A DNA stretch of 64,000 bases from Cololabis saira (Eukaryota; Chordata; Actinopteri; Beloniformes; Belonidae). The notes beneath the pieces are model-generated. The model saw nothing but the letters and a program-made list of their open reading frames with translations, was not told where the DNA came from and ran no database searches. Position 1 is the stretch's first letter; the number at the start of each line of letters is the position of its first letter. The translations under genes and the position numbers were made by a program. Shown one piece after another: positions 19,360 to 42,254 of the stretch. The DNA lies in contig NC_084591.1 in NCBI RefSeq assembly GCF_033807715.1, forward strand, positions 44,643,868 through 44,707,867. The letters run 5' to 3'.

Positions 19360-21048
19360 TCATGCAGTAGCCTGCTCAAATATTTGTGGCCGGATAATAT
19401 CCCTCAATGACACATACAAGTCAAGTGCTTGTGACCTATTCACTGGGAACCTCAAGCCTGATTCTTCCATAAACATAGTACACAAATCAAACATGTCCTC
19501 ATCACATGGAACTGAAGTTAGGAACTTGCAGCTCTCCTTGCAAGTTTTTATGTCGCCACTGAATGAACCAACAAGATGGTCCTCTGTGCCCCACAGGTGA
19601 GGTGCCATGTACATGATGTTTGGTATCCCTGCAGGGACATTGAAGTTCTTGCTGGGCCGGATGCGATGTGCATTCCAAACATCTTTGATCTCATTCAAGT
19701 GCTCCTACAGTAAAAAGAGAAAGAGAGATGTGGGGTGATTAATTGTCATATTTCAGTAATTAACACGGTACTCCATTCTTGTGACGATCACAAGATGGTT
19801 ACTGAGGTAGCCTACATGACAGTACAGTCATACAGGGATTGCAAAACTGGTGCGTGCAACAGCATCCCTGGGATGCGCAAGCTGTCCCTGTGGGAGTGCA
19901 TGGCATTTGTAGCGTATTGGTGCTGTAGTCTGGTTCCAGCCTAACTTCCTCTAACATTCTATGCCCGAGAAAGATTAGGTTGGGGGCGGACTTTAGTGTT
20001 CGAGCCAACATGGGCCCTGTATGCAAATGTAGAGCGTTTTTTTTACAGCAAAGATTGGGAGTATATCCCAATGTCTGGTAAAATAAATCATGTGAATAGC
20101 ATCATTGGAAATATTTTAACTGGGGAAAAAGTTGACACGTTTAATACTTATTTTACCCACTGTATATACACCAATTGCATTACAAGTTGATCCTATGCAT
20201 ACAAGGCTGTGTGTAATGTTTACCTGAATAATTGCCATGAAGCACAACTGCACGAGTGCTTTATCCACAAAGTCACCGGTGAAGATCCCTTCGTCCTTCA
20301 GTTCTCCCAGTAGCTGGATCCAGTATTCAACCCCTTCCCTTCTCATAAGTCCCCACCAACTCTCTATTCTCTGGTTTGCTGTGCTTTTTCCTGTAATATA
20401 ACTGCTTTCTCCTGCCCTGTCATCTTCATCATTTCGACGCAAATACAATTGCATGTCTCTTAGCACAGCATTCTCTGTACCCAGGTCTGTGCGTAAAAGC
20501 CTCGGGTAACCACCGACCTGCTCTATTGCTTCAGCGAAGTAGCCTCCAATTACCTTTGGATCGCTGCTGGTGAAGGCTGCTCTCAACCATATGATCTTAC
20601 GGGAATACCCATCTATGCACCCATTAATACATATGCCATAGGGTTTAAGCTTATCGTAGGAATCTACATGCCATATGAAATTAGGTCCTTTAGAAAAATA
20701 CCGCCTACGGGTTAGACGTCTTCTCAGACGAGCGAGAGAGTTTACTGGGTCGAGCAGAGAAAGAAGGATCCTGGTGTCTTCTTTCCTAATACGGATACCT
20801 TGCTCCAGACACTTGGCATACATCCACCGGTATCCATGTAGTTTTCCAGGACCTTCCAATTGTCCAGCTATAAAGTCTACAGCATCATCCAAGTCAGAGT
20901 ATCGCCGGCGATATAAACCATTAGCTCTCAATATCCTCGTTAATTGCCTTGCACTAACAATAATCCCACACAAAGCAAGTGTTGACAGGATGTCTGCATA
21001 AATCATGCCCATGCTAAAACAAATCTTGATCAAGGCGTCTCTATCCAT
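19360..21048 (-). CDS. IS3-like DDE integrase/transposase of a eukaryotic DNA transposon, 2 exons, 389 aa
   Basis: Exon 1 is 20224-21048 (ATG at 21048), exon 2 is 19360-19704. The intron is phase 0 with donor cag|gtaaac and acceptor ctgtag|gagcac. Seen: an N-terminal helix-turn-helix-like part with ALCGIIVSARQLTRILRANG; LLDPVNSLARLRRRLTRRRY; then an rve-type core with D129 (WHVDSYDKLKPYG), a CIDGYSRKIIWL strand, D188 (RTDLGTEN) and E229 (NQRIESWW); and a C-terminal WNAHRIRPSKN block ending in a natural stop. The D-D-E spacing and the order HTH, core, WN-HRIR are those of bacterial IS3-type integrases and of eukaryotic elements I recall as IS3EU. No internal stops were seen, so this copy could be recent. 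It would cut and join transposon ends in the nucleus. Upstream exons may exist around 21090-21170. Confidence 0.75.
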
Positions 21049-21060
21049 AACTGTCAACAA

Positions 21061-23100
21061 GGCCCATCAGACTTTATCCATAGATAGAGAGACGAGCAAT
21101 CTGTTGGCTGGACGGCAGGGCCACTGCAGCAAACCCATCTTCAGCTTTAGGGCAGGGATCCCCTCAATCTGGCGAAAAACAAGAGATATGATTATATTTA
21201 AAAGACTTTCATGGCAGCCATTTCAAGTTAAGCCTGGTAATCACACCCCTTGTTACCTTCCTGAGCCCCACGGACCCGCCGGAGGGTCCGTGGGCCATGT
21301 CCACATTTATTCACTGTAATACAGTGAATAAATCACTATAGATGAAAATAAACTACAATTTCAAAGTTGATTTGACTACAGTGGGCCTACAGCATATAAA
21401 ATCAGCTGTCATTGTCTTATTTATCCATACATTAGTCTAATTATAAGCATTTTAAAAATATAGCCCATCATTTGCATATTTCTACTCAATAAAATTCAAC
21501 TAAGACATGTGTTATGGTTCATTCATTTTTGGAGCAAGCACTGGTAGTTTGGTATACATGGTTTGGTGACACCTAGTGGACAAAGTGCAAAGGTGCCTCA
21601 GACTTTAGTCGCAGTTTTGGAGAACTTAGAACTTGCTACTCCATTTGGAGTCAAAATAATACAACTTTGTATTGTTTTTTATGCATTTTGAGCATGCACA
21701 ATGCTAGATATGGTGAATATAATGGGAAAATGACTTTATTTTGTTCATATAAGGTAATGTAAGGGACCTGAGTTGTTACTTGAAATGCCCTTTACAAAGT
21801 CAAATCCATGTTTGGGTACATTTTGTCTAAATCTATCCAAATATGGTGTCCACCTAAATCTACTCTCAATAAATTTTGCATATCAATTGATGACAACTTG
21901 TTGAACAAATTCTCAATTCATCAAAATTTGGCCAAATGAGGTCTTGAGGCTCATTTACTATGCAATTTGAAAATTTTCTACAGGCAGAGGTACTTTTTAT
22001 CATATCTGCCTGCATAAATGATCACAGCAGGACAATTAGGTAAAAGAAATGTGATGTTTTACACTGCATTCATGCATTTTCAGGGGTTAGCTGCCATTTG
22101 GTGAGTCCAGTGTAGCCATAAGTATTTTAGTTTTGTGTCCAGAACTGTCCCAAATTGGGAATGCATTTTAGGTGGAATTTTCCCTAAAATGCCTTGGGGT
22201 TTAACAGGTTAATTATAAGTGGACCATGCCGAAGACTTTCCAGCCAATAAGAATAATGATTGTGTGGATGTAGTCGGATAGTTAATTGAACATTGCTTAA
22301 TATCTGGAGTTCAAAGGTTAAGGTAATATGCTTTCGCTAACCCAGAGTGTAATGTCCAAGATCCATGCCAACATTATCATTATTATTGGTAGTAGTAGAC
22401 CAATTATTTTATCCCGAATCGATTGGTATACATTTGACTGAATGGGTGTTGTCATGACCGAGCATCACACTCACCTGGTTCACAGCGCTGGGCAACACCG
22501 TGGCGAAGGTGTGTCAGATTAAAGCAGCGTTCCTCCTTTTACAGTTCTGGATAACTTCAGCGGTCATGTAGAACACGATAGTTGGCATCTGCTGACTCCT
22601 GGCTGGCTGGGATCGGTTGGCTTGACTGCAAAACGCCACAGCAGCAATCCTATGTTCAGATTTAGGGCAGGGATTACGGACGCATCAATCTGGGGTAAAA
22701 CAAAGGAAAACAGGAGATATAAGATTTAAAAGACTTTCATGGCAGCCATTTCAAGTTAAGCCTGGTAATCACACCCCTTGTTAATTATAAGTGGACCATG
22801 CCAAGACTTTCTCGATAATGACTAATGAGACCTCAATCAAGTAGAGTGACATCAGTTATGCTACATACTGGATGACACAGTAATTGTAGGATATACAAGA
22901 GCAATGACAATTGTTATCAATTGGTATAAATTTGACTGAATGTGTGTTGTCATGACCATGCATCACATCACACTCACCTGGTGCACAGGTACACCGTGGC
23001 AAAGGTTGGTCAGATTAGAGCAGCGTTCCTCCTTTTAGTTCAGGATAACTTCAGCGGTTGGTTGGCATCTGCTGAGGCATGAGATAAGAGTTTTGATGAA
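21061..23100. repeat. Diverged tandem duplication upstream of the integrase gene
   Basis: The block gactttcatggcagccatttcaagttaagcctggtaatcacaccccttgtta occurs at about 21205-21257 and 22731-22783. On its left both copies have the minus-strand acceptor-like ccag|attgag / ccag|attgatg followed by atccctgccctaaa. A second duplicated block (gtgttgtcatgacc...cctccttttagttc) lies at about 22448-22590 and 22944-23070, with a minus-strand donor-like accag|gtgagtgtgatg. These may be 5' untranslated exons of the transposon gene present twice. Confidence 0.6.
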
Positions 23101-23323
23101 CACAAACCAGTCACAACAATCGTATCACAGATATTATTATTATTTTTATCCTTCATCATGCACTGTCTCTAAAACTACTTAAATCATTAAGACCTGAGAA
23201 GATTCTACAAAATGTCTTCTAAATCCAGATTTATTTCTGAAAAACATTTGTTTCTATATCAGTGAGGCTCAATCTTTTTCATGTCAAGGAGCCCAAAAAG
23301 TAATTTTCACCCAATGCTCGTTC

Positions 23324-23510
23324 TGTATGTACCTTGCAGCCACCGTAGTCGTGATACTATACTGCGCATGCGCAAGCCGGTAACTGGAATGATTGTTGTT
23401 GTTGTGTTGTTGCCAGAGTTGCTAGTGTACACTGTACAGTGCTGAATAAACAGAGTTCGGTTTATAAAGTAACCAGTAGCCCTTGGTTATTCTACATGGT
23501 GTCAGAAGTA
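23324..23510 (+). mobile_element. Probable short LTR with adjoining primer-binding site
   Basis: A candidate LTR runs from tgtatgtacc (23324) to tctaca (23496), with aataaa at about 23444. It is followed at once by tggtgtcagaagt, the kind of primer-binding site seen next to fish Gypsy LTRs. No gag or pol and no second LTR follow, so this is a remnant. Confidence 0.45.
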
Positions 23511-23559
23511 AACAGCATACGCGGACGCATCACGTTTTGGGAAACAAGCTGGCATTGGG

Positions 23560-24240
23560 ACTAGAAACAAGCTAGCTGCATAGGATTCACCAAATGCTAA
23601 CGTAAACACGGTTCAAACGATTAAACAACAACACAAGGAAAGGGATGTGCTCTTTTGTATCCAGCAACCAGACGCACCCAGTTTGCTATGCATAAAAAAT
23701 ACAGTATTTAGCCAATTCCCTGTAACTAATGTATTAAACTCAGCTAAAACTAGCTTGTTGCTTTAATGACAGTTGTTTCAGAGTCATGCAGCTGTGACAT
23801 GCCCAAGAAACTACACATTTAAACCTCACGTTTTAGGAAACAGGCTAGAATTACCACTTAATACATACCGGATTCAGAAATAATGAAGTATTTGACGGAG
23901 ACAAACCCATTTAAGCATAGCACGTATTGTTGTGACTCCACCAGCCTATTATTCATGACGAAATGGCAGAAAGCTAACTAAAGTTGGTCATTCAAACGTT
24001 GACCCTATGTTTTAACAAAAAGCAAGTTGTTTTCGTTTGTCAACCGTACCGGGAGTGATTGGTTAATTCACCGTGGATTCATCATAACTACTGGCCTGAC
24101 TATAGTCAAGCTAGCTGCATAGCATTCACTAATGCTAACGTAAACACGGTTCAAACAGGCACGGGGTTTAATTAAAACGATTAAAATACAACACAAGAAA
24201 AGGCATGTGCTGTTTTGGAACAGCCTGCTTTCTTAAATTA
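23560..24240. repeat. Diverged direct repeat, about 545 bp apart
   Basis: aagctagctgcatagg/cattcac and gctaacgtaaacacggttcaaac occur at about 23570-23620 and 24110-24155, each followed by an acaacacaag-aaagg-atgtgctgttttgg phrase. Confidence 0.65.
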
Positions 24241-24374
24241 CTAAATTCATCATTAATTAATTCCAAACTTACACGACTGAGAACGTGAGATGCTCCAGAC
24301 TGCTCCGTGCTCCTCCACTCACTGGTCAATGTGCTTCATCCGTGGGAAAGATATGCTAAATCGATGCTAATGCT

Positions 24375-24580
24375 GATATGATTATTTCGAGGGAACGAAA
24401 TACTTAATTCGTTCGCTCGATATCCTAAATCGAGGGAACGAAATAATTATTTCGAGGGAACGAAATACTTAATTCGTTCGCTCGATATCCTAAATCGAAG
24501 GAACGAAATAATTATTTCGTTAGGATATCGAGCGAACGAATTAGGATATCGAGCGAACGAATTAGGATATCGAGGGCTCG
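24375..24580. repeat. Array of short palindromic units (cgaacgaatt / gatatcgag type)
   Basis: Units such as atttcgagggaacgaaat, aattcgttcgctcgatatcc and their reverse complements alternate for about 200 bases. The left half reads in one direction and the last part (ggatatcgagcgaacgaatt, repeated) in the other. Confidence 0.85.
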
Positions 24581-24582
24581 AG

Positions 24583-25150
24583 TTAGCGTTCTTTATTTAT
24601 TTTTTCCTCCAGTGGCCACTCGGGGGCTCCGTAGACGTCTACGGACTGGAGCACCCGAGCCACAGCAGAAGAGAACATTTTGAGAGACACTTTCAAGCCA
24701 AGGAAAACACTGAATTGCGTCATCAAGGCCTGTAGCCCTGGTGCTTTTTTGCATGCTTCTGTGTTTCCCCCCATTCTGACTATTTCATCTAAAGTGTCGT
24801 AGACTGCTTCGTAATTATCGAGCAAGGATTTTACTGCACTGGTTCTGGCCGTCCAGCGAGTGGGGCAGAGTGGTTTGAGGCCACTGGGTGTGAGAGGAGT
24901 GGGGTTTTTCTCAGCTACAAGTTCGACAAGCTTTCGAAAATTGCTCTCTTTATCAGTATGCCCTCTGATCGCCAGACCCTGTCGGGTTAAAAACTGTACA
25001 CAGCGCAGTTGCTCCATCATTCCATCCCTTCTTTCCTCCTGCTCAATGCGCTCTTGTTTGACAAGCTGAATATTGACGGGTGTTTGACTGAAGCAAGCGC
25101 CCTTTTTTTGGACACACTCTTTGTGAAAGAGAAACTTCTCGTTTTGTTGG
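24583..25150 (-). pseudogene. hAT-family transposase fragment (DUF4371/ZMYM1-like), internally deleted
   Basis: The minus-strand frame shows EERRDGMMEQLRCVQFLTRQ, LAIRGHTDKESNFRKLVEL and then, after a jump, LCPTRWTARTSAVKSLLDNY and a segment resembling FSTFFGLKL...VFSATEQL of related hAT transposases. The first part belongs to the N-terminal DUF4371 region. The second normally lies a few hundred residues later, so a central block, including part of the catalytic core, is missing but the frame is kept. The frame extends upstream to about 25150 without a clear start. Dead copy. Confidence 0.75.
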
Positions 25151-26268
25151 ACACCAGAATAACCGGTGCCATGTTTTTGCCTTTAAATATGTTTAAAAGT
25201 ATGAAAACATTTTTCAGTTATAATTGCATAAATATTTATCTGCTTTATATACCGTCTTGGGGTTATATTTGCATACAATGCTAAAAACCAAATTCTCAAA
25301 AATTAACAGGAATGTGTTAAAAAATAAAAGCGATTTCATCCGTCTCTGTTTGCTGCATCTGTTTGGTAATTCTGCCCCACGATGTTTCTGAAAGCAGTTC
25401 AATCAGCATTCTGGGAGGTGATTGGTCCTTACAGCATCATTAGCTGCCAATACTTGCTGTTGAATCTCAATATAATACTAGTATTAATATGCTGCAGAAC
25501 TACAGTCATATCATTCATGCAACAGCTCAAAAAACAGTTTTAATAACACTAACCCAAATCAATATCGGAATCAAATCGGATCAAATCTTGATAATCAATT
25601 CTGAATCTTAAGAATCGGAATCGAATCTTGACATTTGACATTTGGTTCATTCCTCCTCAAGAGCTGAAATCATGAGTTACTCATGATTTCAGTAAACAGT
25701 GTTTACCCCGAGACATTCATCTACCCTTTACCAAATGAAATAAAAAATAATAATAATCACAGATAAACAAAACACCAGCCTCTTGAGCTTTAAATCTCGG
25801 GACGCCGGTGGCGGCGGTTTCCATTACTTGTTAACGTCTCTTGTGCGCCGAGGAGCCGTGCCTTATTTGTCCTCTGAGTACAATGTGGAGAACACACACA
25901 GACACCCCGGCAGACAATAAACAAAGAGCCGATCGCCATGTGCGCTGCAGCTGCTGCACGCACACGCCTGCAGCTGAGCTGCAGTGCGCAGGCGCGGCCG
26001 CCAGGGGGCAGAGCGGTCGCTGGAGTCATCCCCGCAGGTGGCTTACGTTACTGCTTTTACAGCACGAAAGATCAGGAATAAATACAACATGGTGTATGTT
26101 CATTTTAATTTTTTTTTTCTCCCACATAAAAAACTCAGTCAGTCAGATTTCATGTTCCCAACCACCTGCTGCTCTGCCACTGAACCTGGCCTTTGACCTT
26201 TACATAAGTCTGACCGAAAGGGTTAGGGCTGAAACTAACGAGCTTATAGATGCCCTAACCTTTATACC
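25151..26268. other. Intergenic stretch with a GC-rich island
   Basis: AT-rich to 25790, then a GC-rich island at 25800-26040 containing a CTCF-like motif (separate entry). No exon could be assigned; a short frame at 25841-26284 is unsupported. Confidence 0.4.
25998..26013 (+). promoter_or_regulatory. CTCF-like binding motif
   Basis: ccgccagggggcagag matches the CTCF core (CC-NSYAGRKGGCR type) at nearly every position. It lies in a GC-rich island between the transposon district and spag6. Confidence 0.55.
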
Positions 26269-26269
26269 A

Positions 26270-26950
26270 TCAAATCATATATAGCATACATATATACAAT
26301 ACGCACACATACACATTTATACATTCATGCCTGCATCTACACCCATATACAGTGCACATACTCATATACACATAGATTTTCACACGTACACACATACCTA
26401 CCACCAATACATATACTGTAAATACACATACACAGCCAATACCAAACATAATACCAGAGATTCAGTTCAATTTCCCCCTAAATCGTGATTATATACCACC
26501 ATGTCTATACATATCCAGAGTATTGTTTTTAAACTCTTTTTTGAATTGCGCAAAATTTTTACTTTCCCTAATCTTGTCAGGTAACTTATTCCCCAGCTTC
26601 CCCCCATGGACAGATACACACATGCTTTTCCGAGTAGTCTGTACAATCGGTTGTTTGAAATTCCATCTCCCTCTTAGCTCATATCCTCCTTGTCTATTAC
26701 TAAACATTTTTTGTATATTACCAGGAAGTAAATTATTTCGTGCTTTATAAAAAATTTGAGTGCTTTTGTACTCAACCAAATCCCAAAATGTCAGTGCCTG
26801 GGATTTTAAAAACAGAGCATTTGTGTGTTCATGATATCCTACATTATTTACTATTCTTATTGCTCTCTTTTGCATGTTGTATATTGTCTGTAGGGTTGCT
26901 TCTGTAGGTGTTCCCCCATAATTCAACACAATAAGTCAGATATGGTAAAA
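26270..26950 (-). mobile_element. 3' end of a non-LTR retrotransposon (reverse transcriptase C-terminus)
   Basis: The minus-strand frame 26929-26489 (146 codons) has the C-terminal block MQKRAIRIVNNVGYHEHTN, FYKARNNLLPGNIQ and KSMCVSVHGGKLGNKLP. I recall this block from jockey/CR1-group fish LINEs. The 5' part is missing. AC/AT-rich sequence at 26280-26450 would be its 3' untranslated region. Confidence 0.75.
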
Positions 26951-27055
26951 ACAGTGTACAGTACAGTATTTGCAGTATAGTAATAGTAGAATAGTAGTAT
27001 AGTCAAAGATCCTCTATACAGAAGATAGCGCATTACCGTTACTGCCAGTGGTATG

Positions 27056-27205
27056 AGATGGTATACACTTCCTGTCTCCTAAGTGGGCGTGGTCGCCCCT
27101 CTGACCTCATTTCCTGTCTCCTAAGTGGGCGTGACCGTCCCTCTGACGTCACTTCCTGTCTCCTAAGTGGGCGTGGCCGCCCCTCTCCCCGCATCGTTTT
27201 GGAAC
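27056..27205. repeat. 45-bp minisatellite, three copies
   Basis: cttcctgtctcctaagtgggcgtggtcgcccctctgac is repeated three times with a few substitutions. A partial fourth copy lies at about 27569-27595. Confidence 0.9.
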
Positions 27206-27830
27206 ATACAACACTAGATACAGTACAACTTTCTTCCAAAAATACTTAAATAATAAAAATAACAGTATTATTAAGCAAAGAAGCAAGTTTTATTTTAGTT
27301 TTAATCTTCATTTTATCCGATGGGAAAACGATGAGAGCCAAATCTGGCGAGAGTGTGTTGCTCAGACAGAGACAGGTCTCAAACAAAGTTCATTTTCTCC
27401 TAATCTGTCGGTCTGAAAATTTCCATTTTGGTGTCAGAATGTTCAGAAGGTTTGTGGCTTTTGAAAAATGGGTCCCATATTTACTTAGGTTACTATGGGG
27501 CGAAGGAATTGGTAATAATCTGTGCTCACGTTCACTTTTCCCATAGGACTCAATAGACTCAGGACCTACTTCCTGTCTCCTAAAGGGGCGTGGCAGTCAC
27601 GTGACACAGATACAGGAAACCTAATCGTAGTGGGCTGTAGAGTTTATTGAACGTCTCTGGTATAGTCTATAGTAGAAGAGTGACAGCCGCACTGACTGTG
27701 ATGATAAGGCCACTATCAGCTTCCAGTGCAAGTGTAGAAAAACATTTGAAAGAGATTCTTGGCAAAAATGTCAATCATTATTTCACCCTCAGTCTCACAA
27801 ATCTAAAATACTAACTGGATTTGAAGCTGG
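27206..27830. other. Spacer 3' of spag6
   Basis: No gene recognised. It is the distal 3' flank of spag6. Confidence 0.4.
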
Positions 27831-27831
27831 C

Positions 27832-27965
27832 GACGTGCAATTTAAGGAGAAAACACAAAACCAACACGTTCTGGAACAGAACAGAACTTCATTTATTTGC
27901 AGACGTGCAATTTGAGGAGAAAACACAAAACAAACACGTTCTGGAACAGAACAGAACTTCATTTT
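27832..27965. repeat. 70-bp direct duplication in the spag6 3' region
   Basis: gacgtgcaattt...cttcatttt is present at 27832 and again at 27902. Only the copy farther from the gene contains tttatt (27892-27897), which is aataaa on the spag6 strand. Confidence 0.85.
27892..27897 (-). terminator. Candidate poly(A) signal of spag6
   Basis: AATAAA on the minus strand about 150 bases after the stop codon. It is the nearest canonical hexamer I see downstream. Confidence 0.45.
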
Positions 27966-28047
27966 GATATAATTGTTATCAAAATGTTAAGGCTCAGTCT
28001 ATGTTTCTAATTAAAAATTGGTCGGTAGTGTGTGTTGTTCAGGGCTT

Positions 28048-40624
<12,577 letters not shown>

Positions 40625-40719
40625 TGGGACCCTGTTTTTTTTTTTTAAAGGAGTCTCGAATATAAATGTTTCAGTTTTTTCAGCAGCGTTTCACCAAGGC
40701 TTGTGTTGTTGTTGTTATT

Positions 40720-40733
40720 GTTGCCCTGGCAAC
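40720..40733. promoter_or_regulatory. RFX X-box in the spag6 promoter
   Basis: gttgccctggcaac has two perfect RFX half-sites (GTTGCC and GGCAAC) spaced by two bases. It lies 96 bases upstream of the spag6 ATG at 40624. RFX factors, with FOXJ1, drive motile-cilium genes. Confidence 0.8.
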
Positions 40734-42205
40734 GTCAGGGAGACAGCGTTCTGCGGGCTGTGACAAAGATCGTCTATACAAAGTAACGTCTCACTTCGTT
40801 CAAAATCACATCCGCGGGCAGCTCGATAAAGTTCTCCGGAAATACGTTCAGAGTGAGAGCTCCTCTCTTTTCTCGTGTTGCCTTTTAAACTGCGGACTTG
40901 TCGCAAGTTTGATCAACGTCGTTACTGAACCATCTTCAAAAGAAAAGGGAAGTGAAAAAACGGATATAAATACGACATGCTGCATCTAATTGTCGCCATT
41001 TAAGATGCCAATGAAATCAGAAAAATGATGGTCTGGGCTACCTTTTAGTAAAGGTGAAACACCTGAGGGAAAACATAATGTCATGCTATTTAAAAATCAT
41101 ATTAGTAGGCCCTAATAATAGTGCTTCCATGACAGGCTATGACTTAGTTGTTTCTTATGGACGGAGAAAGTCCAATACTCACGTTTGCTCTGCTTTGTAA
41201 GCTGTAAATCAAGTGAGACATGTTTATAGTGATTATTTGGTAAATTATAGATGTAGTCTGTTTTTACAAGCGTAGATTGGATGTCAAAGAAAAATAGACA
41301 TTTTTCCAAAAAGAAACTCTTTCACAGTCGGAGACACAGAAATCTGAACTTCAGTGTATTTCCACACACAAAACGTCAGTGTGTCCTCACAGAGGATTTT
41401 GCTTATTTGGTCATATTTCATTAATATCAAAATTTAGCCATTAGATCATATTTGTTGTATAGGATTAAAATAATTTTGTCTCCTCCAACTTCTTCTTTTT
41501 TGCTCTGGCTGTTTGCACTGCGTTTCGGTATAGCCCTGAAAAATATAACTCTGCCAGTAGAATGAAAGGCCAATTTTACTCCAGCTTTTTGTTCACTTTT
41601 CAGATTTCCGACCTACAGAGCTTGTGCATTTTATCCTATAAAGGCTATTTATTGAATGCTGAAACTGAAACCAAAATTAGATCAGCTGTTAGTTGACTTG
41701 CAAATTGCTTTCATACTAATCACCTGAGAGAGCTCCATCTCATCAAGGGAAAAGTGAAGAAAGGTAAACTTCCCACTGATTTACTGACGCACTGCCACAG
41801 CGGAGGAAAGAAAGGTTTGAAATTAACATTATGTTTCTGTTCTTTTAAATTGACAAATTATGTCACAATATTCAAAAAAAGGATGGAGGCTTGCAGGCTC
41901 ATGGTGCAATAAAATAAGCGTAAAGGTAAGAAATTATGCAAACAACTGGCGCAAACATTGTATTTTAATGAGAAAAATGACTCAAATACAAAGTTTAGGC
42001 CACCCCACAGCTGAATGGCCAAATATTTTGGGTTGTATTTTAGATCCCATCCTCAAATTTATTTTTTTATTTTTTCATCCACCCATTCATTTATTTGGTT
42101 TAATTCACACAAAAGCAGTAAAATATCCGTAAAAAAAAAATAAAAATGGAAGTGAATGTCTTCGTAATTGTAAAATATCTTATTTAGATGTTTTATATGT
42201 GCAAC
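40734..42205. other. Intergenic region between spag6 and gramd4
   Basis: No gene recognised. The first few hundred bases upstream of the X-box are probably spag6 promoter. Confidence 0.4.
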
Positions 42206-42254
42206 AGTAACAATACGATAAGTTGTCCATTGGACAACTTATCGTATTGTTACT
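42206..42254. repeat. Perfect palindrome, 24-bp arms, 1-base loop
   Basis: agtaacaatacgataagttg... (42206-42229) and its exact reverse complement (42231-42254) around a single T. Confidence 0.97.
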
